Of a stretch of DNA of 63,751 bases, positions 8,666-17,191 are shown piece after piece. Source of the stretch: Nitrospirota bacterium. Lineage in GTDB: Bacteria; Nitrospirota; Thermodesulfovibrionia; UBA6902. The notes under the pieces were generated by a model. The model saw only the letters and a list, made by a program, of their open reading frames with translations, had not been told where the DNA came from and did no database searches. Each line of letters begins with the position of its first letter. Within the stretch, counting starts at the first letter, position 1. The stretch is from NCBI GenBank assembly GCA_016234115.1, contig JACRHD010000066.1:1-63751 (forward strand). Direction: 5' to 3'. A program made the translations under genes and the position numbers.

Positions 8666-9109
8666 TTAATAATGCGCTGCAAATATCCCGGCGGCAACGG
8701 CGGAATAGCTGAGGGTCAATATCACATAGTGGAAGACCTGGAGTATGGAGAATATCTTCTTAGTGTCGAGCTCTTCGCCCGTGGGCTTTGCGAATATTTG
8801 TTTGAAGAGTATTTTTTCGAGGCCGAACAAGAGGGACGCATAAAAAGTCCAGACTGATATCATTATCCATGAACCGACGCTCATACCCTTTACCTTTATA
8901 AGATAGGCCCCTGAAAGCCCGGCAAGTATGACCATTATCTTTGCGATCTTCACGAAGCGATGCTCGGTCCCCTGGAACATCATGACCTGCTCAAGTGAAC
9001 TGTTAGCCCGCTGTATCATGGGGAAGGTAATCATCGTAACGAATGATACCCCGCCGATCCAGATAATGACGGAAAGGACGTGAATTGTTAAGGCTATTAC
9101 ATATAGCAT
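8666..9109 (-). CDS. Small integral membrane protein, CopD/DUF2269-like
   Basis: A 147-aa protein with four hydrophobic segments: residues 1-30 (VIALTIHVLSVIIWIGG), about 55-75, 82-105 and 122-145. A conserved His sits in the first helix and an HY pair in the last (VFHYVILTLSYS). This four-helix layout with His residues resembles CopD-domain/DUF2269 proteins, some linked to heme or copper; that is a weak family guess. A GAGGAGA ribosome-binding site lies upstream. It sits between argS and guaA with repeats on both sides, so the context says nothing about its role. Confidence 0.75.
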   Translation of the reverse strand: MLYVIALTIHVLSVIIWIGGVSFVTMITFPMIQRANSSLEQVMMFQGTEHRFVKIAKIMVILAGLSGAYLIKVKGMSVGSWIMISVWTFYASLLFGLEKILFKQIFAKPTGEELDTKKIFSILQVFHYVILTLSYSAVAAGIFAAHY

Positions 9110-9133
9110 ATCCGATTCTCCTCTACCTCTCTG

Positions 9134-9283
9134 TATTTCGGGAATCCTTCCCGAAACGCGAAACGGTTCGACAGGCTCACCATGACAAGCTTGTCGCCTG
9201 AGTTTGTTGAAGGGCTGGATTCCCGCTCAACAGACTGCGGGAATGACGTAACTCTTAACTCCGAACTCTCAACTCTGAACTCC
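9134..9283. repeat. Cluster of repeats between argS and the membrane gene
   Basis: Four elements in sequence: a TTTCGGGAATCC palindrome (9134-9157; relatives at 11042-11065 and 11107-11132), a GTTCGACAGGCTCACC/TTGTCGCC unit (9165-9214; relative at 12732-12780), a TCATTCCCG-type palindrome (9215-9248) and a heptanucleotide array AACTCTT, AACTCCG, AACTCTC, AACTCTG (9249-9283) that ends at the argS stop. Confidence 0.75.
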
Positions 9284-9284
9284 A

Positions 9285-10973
9285 TCACATCCTCTCCGGG
9301 GCAGAGACGCCGAGCATATTTAATCCTTCTTTCAGCACAATCTGCACTGCCCTGCAAAGGGACAATCTCGCGTTTGCAAGGTCGGCGTCATCCGATATCA
9401 CCCGGTGCTTATTGTAATAGGAGTGGAACATGCCGGCAAGCTCCTGCAGGTAGTAAGTTATCCTGTGAGGCTCAAGGGAAAGCGCCGCCCCTTCAAACAC
9501 CATCGGATACTGAAGGAGCTTTTTGATGAGGGACAGTTCCTCATTTTCTGTTAAGAGGTCGAGGCGCCGCCTCGTGTCTTTGTCGTCCCCTTGCCACATG
9601 CCCCTTGCCCCATGCCCCCTTTTTTCCGCCGCCTGCCTGAATATGCTCGATATCCGCGCAAACGCATATTGCACATAGAACACGGGGTTTTCAGCGGACT
9701 GCTCTTTTGCCACCTCTATGTCGAATTCGAGCTGGCTGTCGGCGCGGCGAGTGAGGAAGATGAATTTCGTGATATCAGCGCCGACCTCATCGACCACCTC
9801 GCGCAAAGTAACGAATTCTCCCGCCCTCTTCGACATCTGGACCGGCTCGCCGTGTCTGAGGAGGCTTACCATCTGGATCAGGATGACCCTGAATTTGTCC
9901 CTGGGCAGGCCAAAGGCCTCAAGCGCGGACTTTATCCTCGGTATGTAACCGTGATGGTCCGCTCCCCATATATTGATGATCGTGTCGAACCCCCTGTCGA
10001 GCTTGTCTTTGTGATAGGCGATATCGGGCGCGAAATAAGTGAACTCTCCGTCCTTTTTTACTACGACCCTGTCCTTGTCGTCTCCGAACCGGCTCGACTC
10101 AAACCACCGTGCCCCGTCTTTTTCATAAATGAGGTTTTTCTGCTGAAGCGAGGCCAACGCCTCCCGGACCTTTCCCTTTTCATATAGCTCTTTTTCACTC
10201 TGCCACCTGTCGAAGACGACGCCGAAATCCTTCAGGTCTTCTTCGAGATCCGCAAGCATCCTCTTGTAGGAGTAATCGATGAAAAACTCCCCGCATTCTT
10301 CAAAAGACTTGTTGAGATATTCTTCGCCGGCGCTTTTTACAATTTCCTCCGCAATGGGTTCCACATAGTCGCCCTTGTAGCCGTCTTCGGGCAGGGGCGC
10401 GTCATAGCCCATCAGTTGAAGGTAACGGGCAAAGACCGATTCCCCCAAAAGCCTGACTTGCAACCCGGCGTCATTGATGTAAAACTCCCTCTGCACATCA
10501 AAGCCGGCGGCCTTCAGTATTCTGCACAACGCATTGCCCACGGCAGCGCCCCTTCCGTGTCCCACGTGCAGGGGACCCGTAGGATTGGCGCTCACGAACT
10601 CGACCTGGACCCTGCTGCCCTTCCCGATATCACTCCTGAGGGATGAATGCTCTTCCCTTAAAAGCCGTTCAAGTCCGGCATGGAGAAATTCTTTTTTGAG
10701 TTTAAAGTTGATGAATCCCGCGCCTGCTATTTCAATTTCGTCGAAGATATCAGCGCCCGCAATTCCTTTTATTTCAGCAACGATCTCATCAGCAATTTTT
10801 TTCGGGGGCCTTTTAAGTGCCTTTGCCAGCCTCATCGCAATCGTTGTCGCGAAGTCCCCCATCGCTTCATTCTTCGGGACTTCAATATCGATATCAGGCA
10901 GGCTTTCAAGTCCCCATTTTTCCTGAAGGCTTTTCAGGGCTTTTTGAATTATGCCGACGGTTTCCTGTTTCAC
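9285..10973 (-). CDS. argS: Arginyl-tRNA synthetase
   Basis: Charges tRNA-Arg. A class I HIGH-type motif lies in NPTGPLHVGHGRGAAVGNAL near residue 130, preceded by the ArgRS-specific N-terminal domain. The KMSKS-like loop is QMSKRAGEFVTLR near residue 380. The C-terminal DALR domain begins around VQYAFARISSIF. Length 562 aa is normal. The start codon is GTG (complement of CAC at 10971-10973), with no strong Shine-Dalgarno. Residues 449-461 (KRGHGARGMWQG) come from a GCCCCTT/GCCCCAT heptad array at 9589-9625 that interrupts the start of the DALR domain. Confidence 0.96.
   Translation of the reverse strand: MKQETVGIIQKALKSLQEKWGLESLPDIDIEVPKNEAMGDFATTIAMRLAKALKRPPKKIADEIVAEIKGIAGADIFDEIEIAGAGFINFKLKKEFLHAGLERLLREEHSSLRSDIGKGSRVQVEFVSANPTGPLHVGHGRGAAVGNALCRILKAAGFDVQREFYINDAGLQVRLLGESVFARYLQLMGYDAPLPEDGYKGDYVEPIAEEIVKSAGEEYLNKSFEECGEFFIDYSYKRMLADLEEDLKDFGVVFDRWQSEKELYEKGKVREALASLQQKNLIYEKDGARWFESSRFGDDKDRVVVKKDGEFTYFAPDIAYHKDKLDRGFDTIINIWGADHHGYIPRIKSALEAFGLPRDKFRVILIQMVSLLRHGEPVQMSKRAGEFVTLREVVDEVGADITKFIFLTRRADSQLEFDIEVAKEQSAENPVFYVQYAFARISSIFRQAAEKRGHGARGMWQGDDKDTRRRLDLLTENEELSLIKKLLQYPMVFEGAALSLEPHRITYYLQELAGMFHSYYNKHRVISDDADLANARLSLCRAVQIVLKEGLNMLGVSAPERM
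9589..9625. repeat. Heptanucleotide array inside argS
   Basis: Plus-strand units are degenerate CCCCTTG, CCACATG, CCCCTTG, CCCCATG, CCCCCTT. It is in frame in argS and stop-free on the coding strand. Confidence 0.8.
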
Positions 10974-11041
10974 GATAAATAAGTTTAAGGATACTAAGAA
11001 GGCAAGTCAACTTTTGCTGATGGAGGCACTGTCTATTTTTG

Positions 11042-11132
11042 TGTTTCGGGAGTCCCTCCCGAAACCGGTCCGGTATTCAACGGGCAGGGCTCGTGATAGT
11101 AGGGATAGATTTCGGGAAGGATTCCCGAAATA
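11042..11132. repeat. TTTCGGGA palindromes upstream of argS
   Basis: Two copies, 11042-11065 (TTTCGGGAGTCCCTCCCGAAA) and 11107-11132 (TTTCGGGAAGGATTCCCGAAA), around about 40 bp of unassigned sequence. The region lies between argS and the HAD phosphatase gene. Confidence 0.75.
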
Positions 11133-11138
11133 CAAAAC

Positions 11139-11819
11139 TCAAAACCCTCTCAGTATGAAATCAATGCACGTATCCCGGTCGGCCAGCGAATCAAATACAA
11201 CATCCGCATCAGTCTTCAGCAGGTCTTCCCGTGAATAAGGGCCGGTTGCCACGGCTATGCATCTCGCTCCGTGGACTTTTGCGCATCTGACGTCCCTCGG
11301 GGTGTCCCCGACCACGATACAATCTTCAAATCTGAACGGCAGGCCTCTGGCCGCGAATTTCTCCACCGCGATGGGCAGCAGATAATCCCTGTCCTCATGG
11401 TCGCTGCCGAAGGCCCCGTCGACAAAATATTCATTCAGACCGAACGGGCCGAGTTTGATCCTCGCCCCGTCCTCGAGGTTGCCGGTCAGCAGGCCGACAG
11501 GCATATTCAGCTCGGACAATTTCCGAAGGATTTCTTTTATCCCGGGCTTCAGACTTTTCAGAGGAGTCTTTATCTCTTCGCGAAGGTACTGAATATACAT
11601 ATCCTTCATCTTCTCAACATTGCCGTCCATATTGGGAAAGCCGTGTGTGCCGAGACCATCCCTGATAATCTGCAAGTCCGTCCTCCCCGCCATCGCTATG
11701 CCGTTAAATGCGTCCGCAATGCCGAAAAGTTTGTGAAAGGCCCTTTCAAGCGCCCTTACCCCGGCGCCTCCGGTAGATATCAGCGTCCCGTCTATATCAA
11801 AGAGAACCAGTTTCTTCAT
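11139..11819 (-). CDS. HAD-family phosphatase, phosphoglycolate phosphatase-like
   Basis: A 226-aa HAD hydrolase. Motif I is LFDIDGTLI at residues 5-13 with the nucleophile Asp8 and Asp10. Motif II is the Thr in GLLTGNLED (about residue 115). Motif IV is DCIVVGDTPRDVRCA near residue 170. The helical cap follows motif I (residues 20-85), as in the Gph/PGMB group. The substrate cannot be read from sequence; phosphoglycolate or another small phosphate ester is likely. It is followed by a long hairpin repeat and divergent from rplU. Confidence 0.88.
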   Translation of the reverse strand: MKKLVLFDIDGTLISTGGAGVRALERAFHKLFGIADAFNGIAMAGRTDLQIIRDGLGTHGFPNMDGNVEKMKDMYIQYLREEIKTPLKSLKPGIKEILRKLSELNMPVGLLTGNLEDGARIKLGPFGLNEYFVDGAFGSDHEDRDYLLPIAVEKFAARGLPFRFEDCIVVGDTPRDVRCAKVHGARCIAVATGPYSREDLLKTDADVVFDSLADRDTCIDFILRGF

Positions 11820-11853
11820 TGTCCTATTATACTAATTATTCTAAAAACGGAAA

Positions 11854-11938
11854 TCAGCCACTGATTTGCGCGGATTGACACAGATATTTTCAATAGTTTT
11901 TTATGTATCCGTGATCATCCGAGTAAATCCGTGGCTGA
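11854..11938. repeat. Long imperfect hairpin repeat (AGCCAC type)
   Basis: CAGCCACTGATTTGCGCGGA at one end and ATCCGAGTAAATCCGTGGCTG at the other, with an AT-rich centre. Second copy of the family seen at 5499-5585 and 43275-43402. It lies between the divergent HAD and rplU genes. Confidence 0.75.
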
Positions 11939-12011
11939 AGGCGTGGCTGATTTGACTTTACCACCGACTATATGTTAAAAAATATGTCTATTTCTGGAAC
12001 GGAGGCATGTC

Positions 12012-12317
12012 ATGTACGCAATAATTGAAACAGGCGGGAAACAGTACAGGGTTTCCCAGGGCGATATTCTGAATGTCGAGAAGCTTGAAGAAAGCGGCCC
12101 GGTGACCTTTGATAAGGTGCTTGTAATCTCTGACGGTGATAAAATATCGGTAGGACAACCGTATCTCGCATCGGCAAAGGTTACCGCTGATGTCGTGGGC
12201 ACAGGCAAAGGAAAGAAAGTGCTCGTGTTCAAGATGAAGCCGAGAAAGAACTTTCGGAAGATCAGGGGGCACAGGCAGCCCTATACGTCGGTCAAGATTA
12301 CGGGAATTCAGGCGTAA
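12012..12317 (+). CDS. rplU: 50S ribosomal protein L21
   Basis: The 101-aa sequence starts [18 protein letters not shown] and contains the conserved [19 protein letters not shown] segment with KITGI at the end, which binds 23S rRNA. GGAGG lies nine bases before the ATG. The rplU-rpmA-obgE order is the one most bacteria use. A 26-bp gap separates it from rpmA. Confidence 0.98.
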   Translation: MYAIIETGGKQYRVSQGDILNVEKLEESGPVTFDKVLVISDGDKISVGQPYLASAKVTADVVGTGKGKKVLVFKMKPRKNFRKIRGHRQPYTSVKITGIQA

Positions 12318-12343
12318 TAAATATTTTTTGGAGGATACAGGAA

Positions 12344-12610
12344 ATGGCTCATAAGAAAGGCGTCGGAAGCACAAGGAATGGCCGTGACAGCCATTCACAG
12401 CGTTTGGGAGTAAAGGTGTTCGGCGGTCAGCTCGCAAAGGCCGGTAATGTCCTCGTCAGACAGAGGGGCACTAAATTTCATCCGGGTCATAATGTTGGCA
12501 AAGGAAGCGATGATACGCTTTTCGCTACGGCTGCCGGTATTGTGAAATTCGAGCGCAAGGGAAAAGACAGGCAGAAGATCAGCGTCTATCCGGTGGCAGC
12601 GAGCGCATAG
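12344..12610 (+). CDS. rpmA: 50S ribosomal protein L27
   Basis: An 88-aa protein. It begins [20 protein letters not shown], so there is no Firmicutes-type N-terminal cleavage extension, and [21 protein letters not shown] is the L27 signature. The N-terminal tail reaches the peptidyl-transferase centre in known ribosomes. GGAGGATACAGGAA precedes the ATG. A terminator follows 26 bp later. Confidence 0.98.
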   Translation: MAHKKGVGSTRNGRDSHSQRLGVKVFGGQLAKAGNVLVRQRGTKFHPGHNVGKGSDDTLFATAAGIVKFERKGKDRQKISVYPVAASA

Positions 12611-12635
12611 AGACATAAATATTTCAGGACTATTG

Positions 12636-12666
12636 AAGGCGGATACTATCCGCCTTTTTTGTTTTA
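12636..12666 (+). terminator. Rho-independent terminator after rplU-rpmA
   Basis: GGCGGATACTATCCGCC followed by TTTTTTGTTTT. It separates the ribosomal protein pair from obgE, which is often co-transcribed with them in other bacteria. Confidence 0.9.
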
Positions 12667-12697
12667 TTCTCACTGGACAGTGTAAACAATAAAACCG

Positions 12698-12814
12698 CCG
12701 TCATTCCCGCGGTCCTTAAGCGGGAATCCATGGTTCGACAGGCCCACCATGACAAGCGTGTCACTCTGAGCCTGTCGAAGGGTGGATTCCCGATAAAAAA
12801 CTTCGGGAATGACG
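12698..12814. repeat. Compound palindromic repeat between rpmA and obgE
   Basis: A TCATTCCCG palindrome (12698-12731), a GTTCGACAGG...CCTGTCGAAG inverted repeat (12732-12780) and a second TCATTCCCG palindrome in opposite orientation (12782-12814). The trio is itself symmetric and resembles the set at 9165-9248. Confidence 0.75.
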
Positions 12815-12888
12815 AAGTGAACCTGTGTCTCAATGTTCCTGAACATATGCTCAAATCCCGGAAGAGCCGGAAATTATAACCATTACCC

Positions 12889-13899
12889 ATGCAATTCATA
12901 GATCAGGTAAAAGTTTACGTAAAGGCCGGAGACGGCGGCAGAGGCTGTGTAAGCTTCCGAAGGGAGAAGTACGTTCCGAAAGGGGGACCTGACGGAGGAG
13001 ACGGCGGCAGGGGCGGGCACGTTATTTTTAAACCTTCAAGGGAGCTTAATACCCTTCTGGATATTAAATACCAGCAGCAATACGCGGCCCAGAGAGGCGA
13101 GCATGGAATGGGCAAGAACATGCACGGTAAAAACGGAAAAGACCTCATCATCCCGGTTCCGTTAGGCACACTGATCAAGGAATTTGAATCCGGCGAGGTC
13201 CTTTGCGACCTGACGGACGAAGGGCAGGAGTTTGTCGCTGCAAAGGCAGGCAGGGGCGGGCTCGGCAATTCTCATTTCAAGACGGCGACAAGACAGGCGC
13301 CGAAGTTCGCGCAACCCGGCGAGCACGGCGAAGAAAAGACCCTGACGCTGGAGTTGAAACTCCTCGCGGACGTCGGCCTGATAGGGCTGCCCAACGCGGG
13401 CAAATCGACATTGATATCCGTAATGTCCGCGGCGAGACCAAAGATCGCAGATTATCCCTTTACAACACTTATTCCCAACCTCGGCGTCGTCAAGTACGGA
13501 GACTTCAGGAGCTATGTAATCGCCGATATCCCCGGACTGATAGAAGGCGCCCATAGAGGCGCAGGCCTCGGGTTCCAGTTCCTGCGCCACGTGGAGCGGA
13601 CCTCCATTCTCCTTCATCTCGTTGACATATCGGAGATGAAGGAAGGCGACCCTGTGGAGAATTTTGAAAAGATCAATAAGGAGCTGGAGCTTTACAGCCC
13701 CGAGCTGATGAAGAAGCCGCTGACAGTGGTGGGAACAAAACTCGATATAAAGGGCAACGGGGAAAGACTTGACAGACTTGCCGGTTATTGTAAAGATAGA
13801 GGCTATGATTTTTTCCCCATTTGCGCCGTGACCGGGGACGGGATAAAAGAGTTGATGATTTATCTCGGGACAAAGGTGGAGGAGTATAAGAAGAGTTAA
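12889..13899 (+). CDS. obgE: Obg-family GTPase
   Basis: A ribosome-assembly and stress GTPase. The N-terminal glycine-rich Obg fold (residues 1-158) contains KAGDGGRGCVSFRREKYVPK and GGDGGRGGHV. The G domain follows: G1 GLPNAGKST near 166, G3 DIPGLIEGAH near 213, G4 as GTKLD near 281 and G5 with ICAVTG. Length 336 aa is normal for the form without a long C-terminal extension. The last codons (KKS and the TAA) fall in the first units of a GAGTTAA heptad array, so the array appears to define the C-terminus. Confidence 0.96.
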   Translation: MQFIDQVKVYVKAGDGGRGCVSFRREKYVPKGGPDGGDGGRGGHVIFKPSRELNTLLDIKYQQQYAAQRGEHGMGKNMHGKNGKDLIIPVPLGTLIKEFESGEVLCDLTDEGQEFVAAKAGRGGLGNSHFKTATRQAPKFAQPGEHGEEKTLTLELKLLADVGLIGLPNAGKSTLISVMSAARPKIADYPFTTLIPNLGVVKYGDFRSYVIADIPGLIEGAHRGAGLGFQFLRHVERTSILLHLVDISEMKEGDPVENFEKINKELELYSPELMKKPLTVVGTKLDIKGNGERLDRLAGYCKDRGYDFFPICAVTGDGIKELMIYLGTKVEEYKKS

Positions 13900-14009
13900 G
13901 AGTTAAGAGTTAAGAGTTATGAGTTAAGAGTTATGAGTCAAGAGTTAAGAGTTATGAGTCGGCTTGCAGATTACTCACTCGTTACCCGTCACTCGTCACT
14001 CGTTACTGC
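13890..14009. repeat. Two heptanucleotide arrays between obgE and proB
   Basis: The first (13890-13965) has about ten units of GAGTTAA/GAGTTAT/GAGTCAA. The second (13969-14009) has TTACTCA, CTCGTTA and TCACTCG units. Units of the first contain TAA in one of the three frames on both strands. That fits their absence from coding regions and their role here as the obgE stop. Confidence 0.92.
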
Positions 14010-14012
14010 CTT

Positions 14013-15107
14013 ATGAAACGCCTTGTCATTAAAATAGGCAGCAACATCCTCGCCTCGGCTGAGCAGGGGCTGAATACGGAGCGCCTGCATGCGCTGACAA
14101 GGGACATCTCCGAAGTCGCCGGCAAAGGCTATAATGTCGTGGTCGTATCTTCCGGGGCTGTTGCGGCAGGGCTTAAAAAGCTCGGGCTGAAGGAAAAGCC
14201 GAAAGACATAAAGCTCAAGCAGGCTGCTGCGGCCATCGGTCAGTCCAGCCTGATGTGGGCGTATGAACAGAACTTTGCCGGTTTCCATAAAAAAGTCGCC
14301 CAGGTGCTGCTGACAAAGGACGACATATCCAACCGTCAGAGATATATCAATGCGAAGAATACCCTGTTCACCCTTTTGAGTTATGACGTCATTCCGATAA
14401 TCAATGAGAACGACCCTGTGGCGGTCGACGAAATCAAGTTCGGCGACAACGATATGCTGGCAGCGCTTGTGGCGGGTCTTGTCGAGGCCGATATGTTTGT
14501 CATCCTTTCAGACGTTGACGGACTTTATTCTAAGAATCCCGCCCATAAAGATGCCGGGCTCATAGGGTGTGTCGATGAGATTACGCCTGATATCGAGAAG
14601 ATGGCCGGAGGAGTCGGAAGCGCGGTCGGCACAGGCGGGATGTATTCAAAGATACTTGCGGCAAAACAGGCGACCGGACACGGAATCCCGGTAATAATAA
14701 TGAACGGAAAGAGAAGCGGGCTTCTCACAAGGTTAATCCGGGGTGAATCCGTGGGGACCTGTTTTAAGCCGAAGAGCAGGAGGCTTTCCCTGAAGAAGGG
14801 ATGGATTGCCTACGGCGTAAAGTCGAAAGGCGCTGTTTATATCGACGACGGCGCGGTGAACGCGTTATTGACCAAGGGCAAAAGCCTTCTCCCTTCGGGC
14901 ATCATAAAAATAGAGGGCCACTTCGACGTCGGAGATTATGTGAGCTGCATGAATAAAGAGGGCAGGAAAATCGCCAAGGGACTGACCAACTATTCCGCAA
15001 AAGACCTCGAACGGATCAGGGGGAAAAAGACCTCCGAAATAGAGAAGGTATTGGGGTATAAATATTCGGACGAAGTAATTCACCGGAACAACCTGGTATT
15101 GGTATAG
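14013..15107 (+). CDS. proB: Glutamate 5-kinase
   Basis: First step of proline synthesis, ATP-dependent phosphorylation of glutamate. The amino-acid kinase domain spans residues 1-255: KIGSNILAS at the start, VSSGAVAAGLKKLG near 48, NENDPVAVDEIKFGDND near 130 and GTGGMYSKILAAKQA near 208. A C-terminal PUA domain (about 275-355) includes GAVYIDDGAVNALLTKGKSLL. Length 364 aa matches the PUA-containing form, which is usually inhibited by proline. The ATG is only three bases after a heptad array and lacks a clear Shine-Dalgarno. Confidence 0.96.
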   Translation: MKRLVIKIGSNILASAEQGLNTERLHALTRDISEVAGKGYNVVVVSSGAVAAGLKKLGLKEKPKDIKLKQAAAAIGQSSLMWAYEQNFAGFHKKVAQVLLTKDDISNRQRYINAKNTLFTLLSYDVIPIINENDPVAVDEIKFGDNDMLAALVAGLVEADMFVILSDVDGLYSKNPAHKDAGLIGCVDEITPDIEKMAGGVGSAVGTGGMYSKILAAKQATGHGIPVIIMNGKRSGLLTRLIRGESVGTCFKPKSRRLSLKKGWIAYGVKSKGAVYIDDGAVNALLTKGKSLLPSGIIKIEGHFDVGDYVSCMNKEGRKIAKGLTNYSAKDLERIRGKKTSEIEKVLGYKYSDEVIHRNNLVLV

Positions 15108-15168
15108 GGCGGGAGAGGGGAGCCTGTTCCAAAATTTCTATAATCGACAAACACCATCTTACATTTTT

Positions 15169-15213
15169 GCTTCTGCTCTTTGCCCTAAGCCCTTTGCGCT
15201 ATGCCCTATCCCC
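15169..15213. repeat. Heptanucleotide array between proB and uvrC
   Basis: GCTCTTT, GCCCTAA, GCCCTTT, GCGCTAT, GCCCTAT. Same unit family as the array upstream of eboF (40619-40662). Confidence 0.8.
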
Positions 15214-15237
15214 CAGCCGTTAAGTTATAATTTCCTT

Positions 15238-17094
15238 ATGGACATCGCGAAAAAACTGGAGCAGACGCCTTCTTCCCCTGGTATTTACATCCTGAAGGGC
15301 GCAAAGGAGAAAGTGCTCTATGTGGGAAAGGCGATAAACCTCAAGAACAGGCTGAGGTCGTATTTTCAGAAGTCCGCTTCCCTGGACGCGCGAAAAACGA
15401 AGATGGTGCAGGAGGTCGGGGACTTTGAATATGTCGTCACAAAAAATGAGCTTGAAGCGCTGGCCCTTGAGGCGAATTTCATAAAGAAAGAAAAACCTCC
15501 ATACAATATAATCCTGAGGGATGACAAGAATTATCCATACCTGAAACTCGGCATCAATGAAGACTGGCCGGGGCTCGAAGTGGTCAGGAGGGTCCGGAAA
15601 GACGGCGCCCTGTATTTCGGTCCCTACATACCCGCGGGAGGTATGTGGGAGATGATGAAATTTATCCGGCGTAATTTCCCCATAAGGATGTGCAGGTATA
15701 ATCTCGATAAACCCTTCAGGCCGTGCGTGCAGCATCAGATGGGAAGGTGCCCGGCCCCCTGCGCAGAGTCGTTCAGAAATTCAGACGGCAAGGAAAGGTA
15801 CGCGGAGATCGTCAATGAGGTAAGATCATTTATACTGGGAGAAAAGAAGGAGCTCCTTGCCAGCCTGCGCAACCGTATGCAAAGGCTCTCCGATGAACAG
15901 CAGTTTGAAGAGGCCGCAGTAATAAGGGACCGGCTGCAGGCGCTTGAGCGGGCGTGGGAATCGCAGCGTGTAAGGGCCCCGGAGCTCGGAGATGCGGACG
16001 TTATCGGTCTGTACAGGGAAGGGGCGGATGCGTCGGTGTTCATGCTGTTTGTCAGAAACGGCATGGTCATCGGGCAAAAAGACTTCTTCCTGAAAAAGGC
16101 CGGGGACATGGGCAACAGGGAACTGATAGAGGGCTTCATAGAGCAGTTTTATTCAAAAGAGATGCCGCTTCCCTCCGCCATACTGCTTCCTTTAAAGATT
16201 AAGCTGTCGACCCAGCAGGAATGGCTGAGCGGGAAAAAGGGAGACGCTGTTCGTATTTACTTTCCGAAAAATGAATCAGAGGGCAGCTTAGTGAAGATGG
16301 CGAATGACAATGCATATTACTCGTTCAGCAGGCATAAAGAGACGAGGACCGATGATGTGCTGTTAAAGATAAAGGACCTTCTGTGCCTCGGCATGGTCCC
16401 CAAAAGGATCGGGGCCATTGACGTATCGAACATATCCGGGTCCGAGGCTGTCGGCGCGCTGGTCGTTTATGAAGACGGGAAATTCGTGAAAGACAACTAC
16501 AGGTTATTCAAGATAAAGACGGTCGAGGGGATTGACGATTTCGCGATGATCGGGGAAACGGCAGGCAGGTATCTGAAGAATATTTCAGGCGATGAAGACA
16601 AACTTCCCCGGCTATTGCTCATCGACGGAGGAAGAGGACAGCTTGAGTCCGCATTGAAGGCCATGAAGCCTTTTGATCTCCCGATTGAAGTGGCCGGGAT
16701 TGCAAAGGCTAAAGACCGGAGAGAAAAGACCTCCGGCGTACGCACGGATATGGACAGGATTTATCTCCCCGGCAAAAGGGCGCCTGTCTACCTGGAGCCT
16801 TTTCTTGAAACAACCCACCTGCTGCAGAAGATACGCGACGAGGTGCACCGCTTTGCCGTCGGTTATCATAAGAAGCTCCGCTCAAAGAGGACGCTCGAAT
16901 CGCCGCTTGAGAAGATCAAGGGAATCGGCAAGACGAGAAGGCTCGCGCTCCTGAAACATTTCGGCAGTCTCGATGGAATAAGGAAGGCGTCGGCGGAGGA
17001 GATAGCGGCGCTGAAGGGGATGAACAGGAAGGTGGCCGCGTTGATTAAGGAATCGCTGGGAGAGTTATCCCCCTCTTTGGAAAAGAGGGGTTAG
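15238..17094 (+). CDS. uvrC: UvrABC excision nuclease subunit C
   Basis: Makes both incisions in nucleotide excision repair. An N-terminal GIY-YIG nuclease domain (PGIYILKG, then VLYVGKAINLKNRLRSYF, residues 14-46) is followed by a Cys cluster (CRYN...CVQHQMGRCPAPC). A UVR motif (EQQFEEAAVIRDRLQAL) lies near 225, the RNase H-like second nuclease (AIDVSNISGSEAVGALVVYE) near 395, and C-terminal helix-hairpin-helix repeats (IKGIGKTRRLALLKHFGS). Length 618 aa is normal. The last eight or so residues (SPSLEKRG) are translated CCCCTCTTT palindromic repeat, so the native tail has probably been replaced. Confidence 0.97.
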   Translation: MDIAKKLEQTPSSPGIYILKGAKEKVLYVGKAINLKNRLRSYFQKSASLDARKTKMVQEVGDFEYVVTKNELEALALEANFIKKEKPPYNIILRDDKNYPYLKLGINEDWPGLEVVRRVRKDGALYFGPYIPAGGMWEMMKFIRRNFPIRMCRYNLDKPFRPCVQHQMGRCPAPCAESFRNSDGKERYAEIVNEVRSFILGEKKELLASLRNRMQRLSDEQQFEEAAVIRDRLQALERAWESQRVRAPELGDADVIGLYREGADASVFMLFVRNGMVIGQKDFFLKKAGDMGNRELIEGFIEQFYSKEMPLPSAILLPLKIKLSTQQEWLSGKKGDAVRIYFPKNESEGSLVKMANDNAYYSFSRHKETRTDDVLLKIKDLLCLGMVPKRIGAIDVSNISGSEAVGALVVYEDGKFVKDNYRLFKIKTVEGIDDFAMIGETAGRYLKNISGDEDKLPRLLLIDGGRGQLESALKAMKPFDLPIEVAGIAKAKDRREKTSGVRTDMDRIYLPGKRAPVYLEPFLETTHLLQKIRDEVHRFAVGYHKKLRSKRTLESPLEKIKGIGKTRRLALLKHFGSLDGIRKASAEEIAALKGMNRKVAALIKESLGELSPSLEKRG

Positions 17095-17102
17095 GGGAGA
17101 TT
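17067..17102. repeat. CCCCCTCTTT-type palindrome at the end of uvrC
   Basis: TATCCCCCTCTTTGGAAAAG followed by AGGGGTTAGGGGAGA. The uvrC stop codon (TAG) is inside it. Related to 4626-4662 and 6179-6270. Confidence 0.7.
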
Positions 17103-17191
17103 GATTTTTGGGCTGAAAAAAGAGTCACTTTGGTATAAAATGTGTAATGGTTTTTATTCCAAAGCGGACTTTTGAATCTCCGGGCGATTAA

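Noticed and set aside
9097-9357. 86-aa minus-strand reading frame between argS and the membrane gene
   Set aside because: Most of it is translated repeat (heptad array and palindromes) and it overlaps the argS end.
13890-14009. CRISPR array
   Set aside because: Units are 7 nt, contiguous and degenerate, with no spacers; no cas genes are present in the window.
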